DNA of 13,988 nt from JBECKR01 sp040235415 (GTDB lineage Bacteria; Acidobacteriota; Polarisedimenticolia; Polarisedimenticolales; Polarisedimenticolaceae), in the NCBI GenBank assembly GCA_040235415.1, contig JBECKR010000091.1:1-13988 (forward strand). The letters are read 5' to 3'. Shown piece after piece: positions 12,963-13,988 of the stretch. The notes below the pieces were generated by a model. It did no database searches, was not told the origin of the DNA, and saw only the letters and a list, made by a program, of their open reading frames with translations. Position numbers and translations under genes: made by a program. Position 1 is the stretch's first letter. Each line of letters opens with the position of its first letter.

Positions 12963-13988
12963 ATGGCCTGGACCCACGATCCGTTCGCCTACCGCCGGCG
13001 CGCGACGCGCGAGGTTCGCGTCGGCGACGTCGGCATCGGCGGCGCGAACCCGATCCGCGTGCAGTCGATGACGACGCCCGCGACGACCGACACCAAGGCG
13101 ACCGTCGACCAGATCGAGCGCCTCGTCGCGGCCGGCTGCGAGCTCGTGCGCGTGACCGTGCCGACCTCGGCGGACGCCGACAACCTGCCGGAGATCCGCG
13201 CCGGGCTCGCGCGGCGGCGGGTGCGCGTGCCGCTGATCGCCGACATCCACTTCACGCCCGCCGCCGCGATGCGCGCCGTCGAGCACGTCGAGAAGGTCCG
13301 CGTCAATCCCGGGAACTTCGCGGACAAGAAGAAGTTCGCGGTCCGCGAGTACTCCGACGGCGAGTACGCGGCGGAGCTCGAGCGCATCGCGCGGGCGTTC
13401 TCGCCGCTCGTCCTGCGCGCCCGGGCGCTCGGCGTCGCGATGCGCATCGGCACGAACCACGGGTCGCTGTCGGACCGCATCATGAACCGTTACGGCGACA
13501 CGCCGGAGGGCATGGTCGAGTCCGCGCTCGAGTTCGTGCGGATCTGCGAGTCCCACGGCTACCGCGACCTCGTGCTGTCGATGAAGGCGTCGAACCCGCG
13601 CGTCGTGCTCGCGGCGTACCGCCTGCTGGTTCACGCCATGGACCGCGAGGGCATGGACTACCCGCTTCATCTCGGGGTCACCGAGGCGGGGGACGGCGAG
13701 GACGCGCGCGTGAAGTCCGCGATCGGCATCGGCGCGCTGCTCGAGGACGGCTTGGGCGACACCGTGCGGGTGTCGCTGACCGAGGACCCGGTGGCGGAGA
13801 TCCCGGTGGCGCGGGCGCTCGTGGCCCGGTTCGACGCGCTCGACGCGCGCAGCGCGCCCTCCGGCGCCGCGATCGCCGTCGGGCCCCCGCCGCCCGCGGA
13901 CGCGCCGCGCCGGGCGGCGCGGGAGGTCGCGGCCGGGCCGCTGCGGATCGGCGGCGGCGCGCCGGTGGCGGTCGAGGTCGTGCTCCGG
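12963..13988 (+). CDS. ispG: 4-hydroxy-3-methylbut-2-enyl diphosphate synthase, long form, 3' end outside window
   Basis: IspG (GcpE) carries out the second-last step of the MEP isoprenoid pathway, reducing 2-C-methyl-D-erythritol 2,4-cyclodiphosphate to HMBPP with a 4Fe-4S cluster. The first 342 residues are present and run open to the window end. The TIM-barrel domain is clear: NPIRVQSMTT (29-38), LIADIHF (91-97), KVRVNPGNFADKKKF (111-125) and RIGTNHGSLSDR (161-172). NPGNFADKKKF, followed by a stretch continuing well past 300 residues without the cysteine motif, marks the long form with a central insert domain. The cluster-binding C-terminal domain must lie beyond 13988. The ATG at 12963 follows a -10-like TAGAAT and has no ribosome-binding site. 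This is an essential-type gene and supports host-chromosome status for the right part of the window. Confidence 0.94.
   Translation, partial: MAWTHDPFAYRRRATREVRVGDVGIGGANPIRVQSMTTPATTDTKATVDQIERLVAAGCELVRVTVPTSADADNLPEIRAGLARRRVRVPLIADIHFTPAAAMRAVEHVEKVRVNPGNFADKKKFAVREYSDGEYAAELERIARAFSPLVLRARALGVAMRIGTNHGSLSDRIMNRYGDTPEGMVESALEFVRICESHGYRDLVLSMKASNPRVVLAAYRLLVHAMDREGMDYPLHLGVTEAGDGEDARVKSAIGIGALLEDGLGDTVRVSLTEDPVAEIPVARALVARFDALDARSAPSGAAIAVGPPPPADAPRRAAREVAAGPLRIGGGAPVAVEVVLR

Noticed and set aside
1..13988. CRISPR array, tRNA or rRNA genes, transposase, integrase or prophage genes
   Set aside because: No regular repeat-spacer pattern, no recognisable RNA gene and no recombinase or transposase motif was seen on either strand.

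Overview
The window suggests a high-GC, Gram-negative-type bacterium; the lineage cannot be fixed from this sequence. The right part (about 9,800 to the end) is very GC-rich housekeeping-type sequence: a periplasmic HtrA/DegP-like protease, an N-formylglutamate amidohydrolase/TauE-type permease pair, a small membrane protein, and the start of a long-form IspG. Long-form IspG is typical of planctomycete, chlamydial, Bacteroidetes and related lineages, so an uncultured member of one of these is a reasonable guess only.

The left part (1 to about 9,600) is an accessory region with a lower and more uneven base composition. All eight of its genes lie on the minus strand. Read in the direction of transcription they are: a TTG-started HTH protein with a glycine-zipper hydrophobic tail (9570-9025); a DUF5343-like gene with a HEPN-like gene 10 bases behind it (8944-7780); a four-gene operon of AlbA_2/winged-helix regulator, hsdR, hsdS and hsdM, with ATGA overlaps at all three junctions (7627-914); and an unrecognised envelope-type protein (777-46).

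Behind each of these four transcription units is a short imperfect palindrome with features of an integron attC site: a seven-base RYYYAAC-like box, a stem usually with one or two extra bases on the gene-proximal arm, and a GTTRRRY-like box. The candidates are at 8980-9030, 7708-7767, 791-876 and 1-39 (cut by the window edge). The first begins on the TAA stop of its gene. The second is 60 bases long and strongly resembles attC repeats that I recall from environmental integrons. My main hypothesis is therefore that this defence island is an integrase-less gene cassette array (CALIN-like) of co-oriented defence cassettes, one of them a whole type I restriction-modification operon of about 7 kb. 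No integron integrase is visible.

Functionally, HsdM and HsdS would methylate host DNA, and HsdR with them would cut unmethylated incoming DNA after ATP-driven translocation. The AlbA_2/wHTH protein probably regulates the operon. The HEPN/DUF5343 pair and the HTH/glycine-zipper protein look like additional small defence or toxin-type modules, but that is inference from domain type and context.
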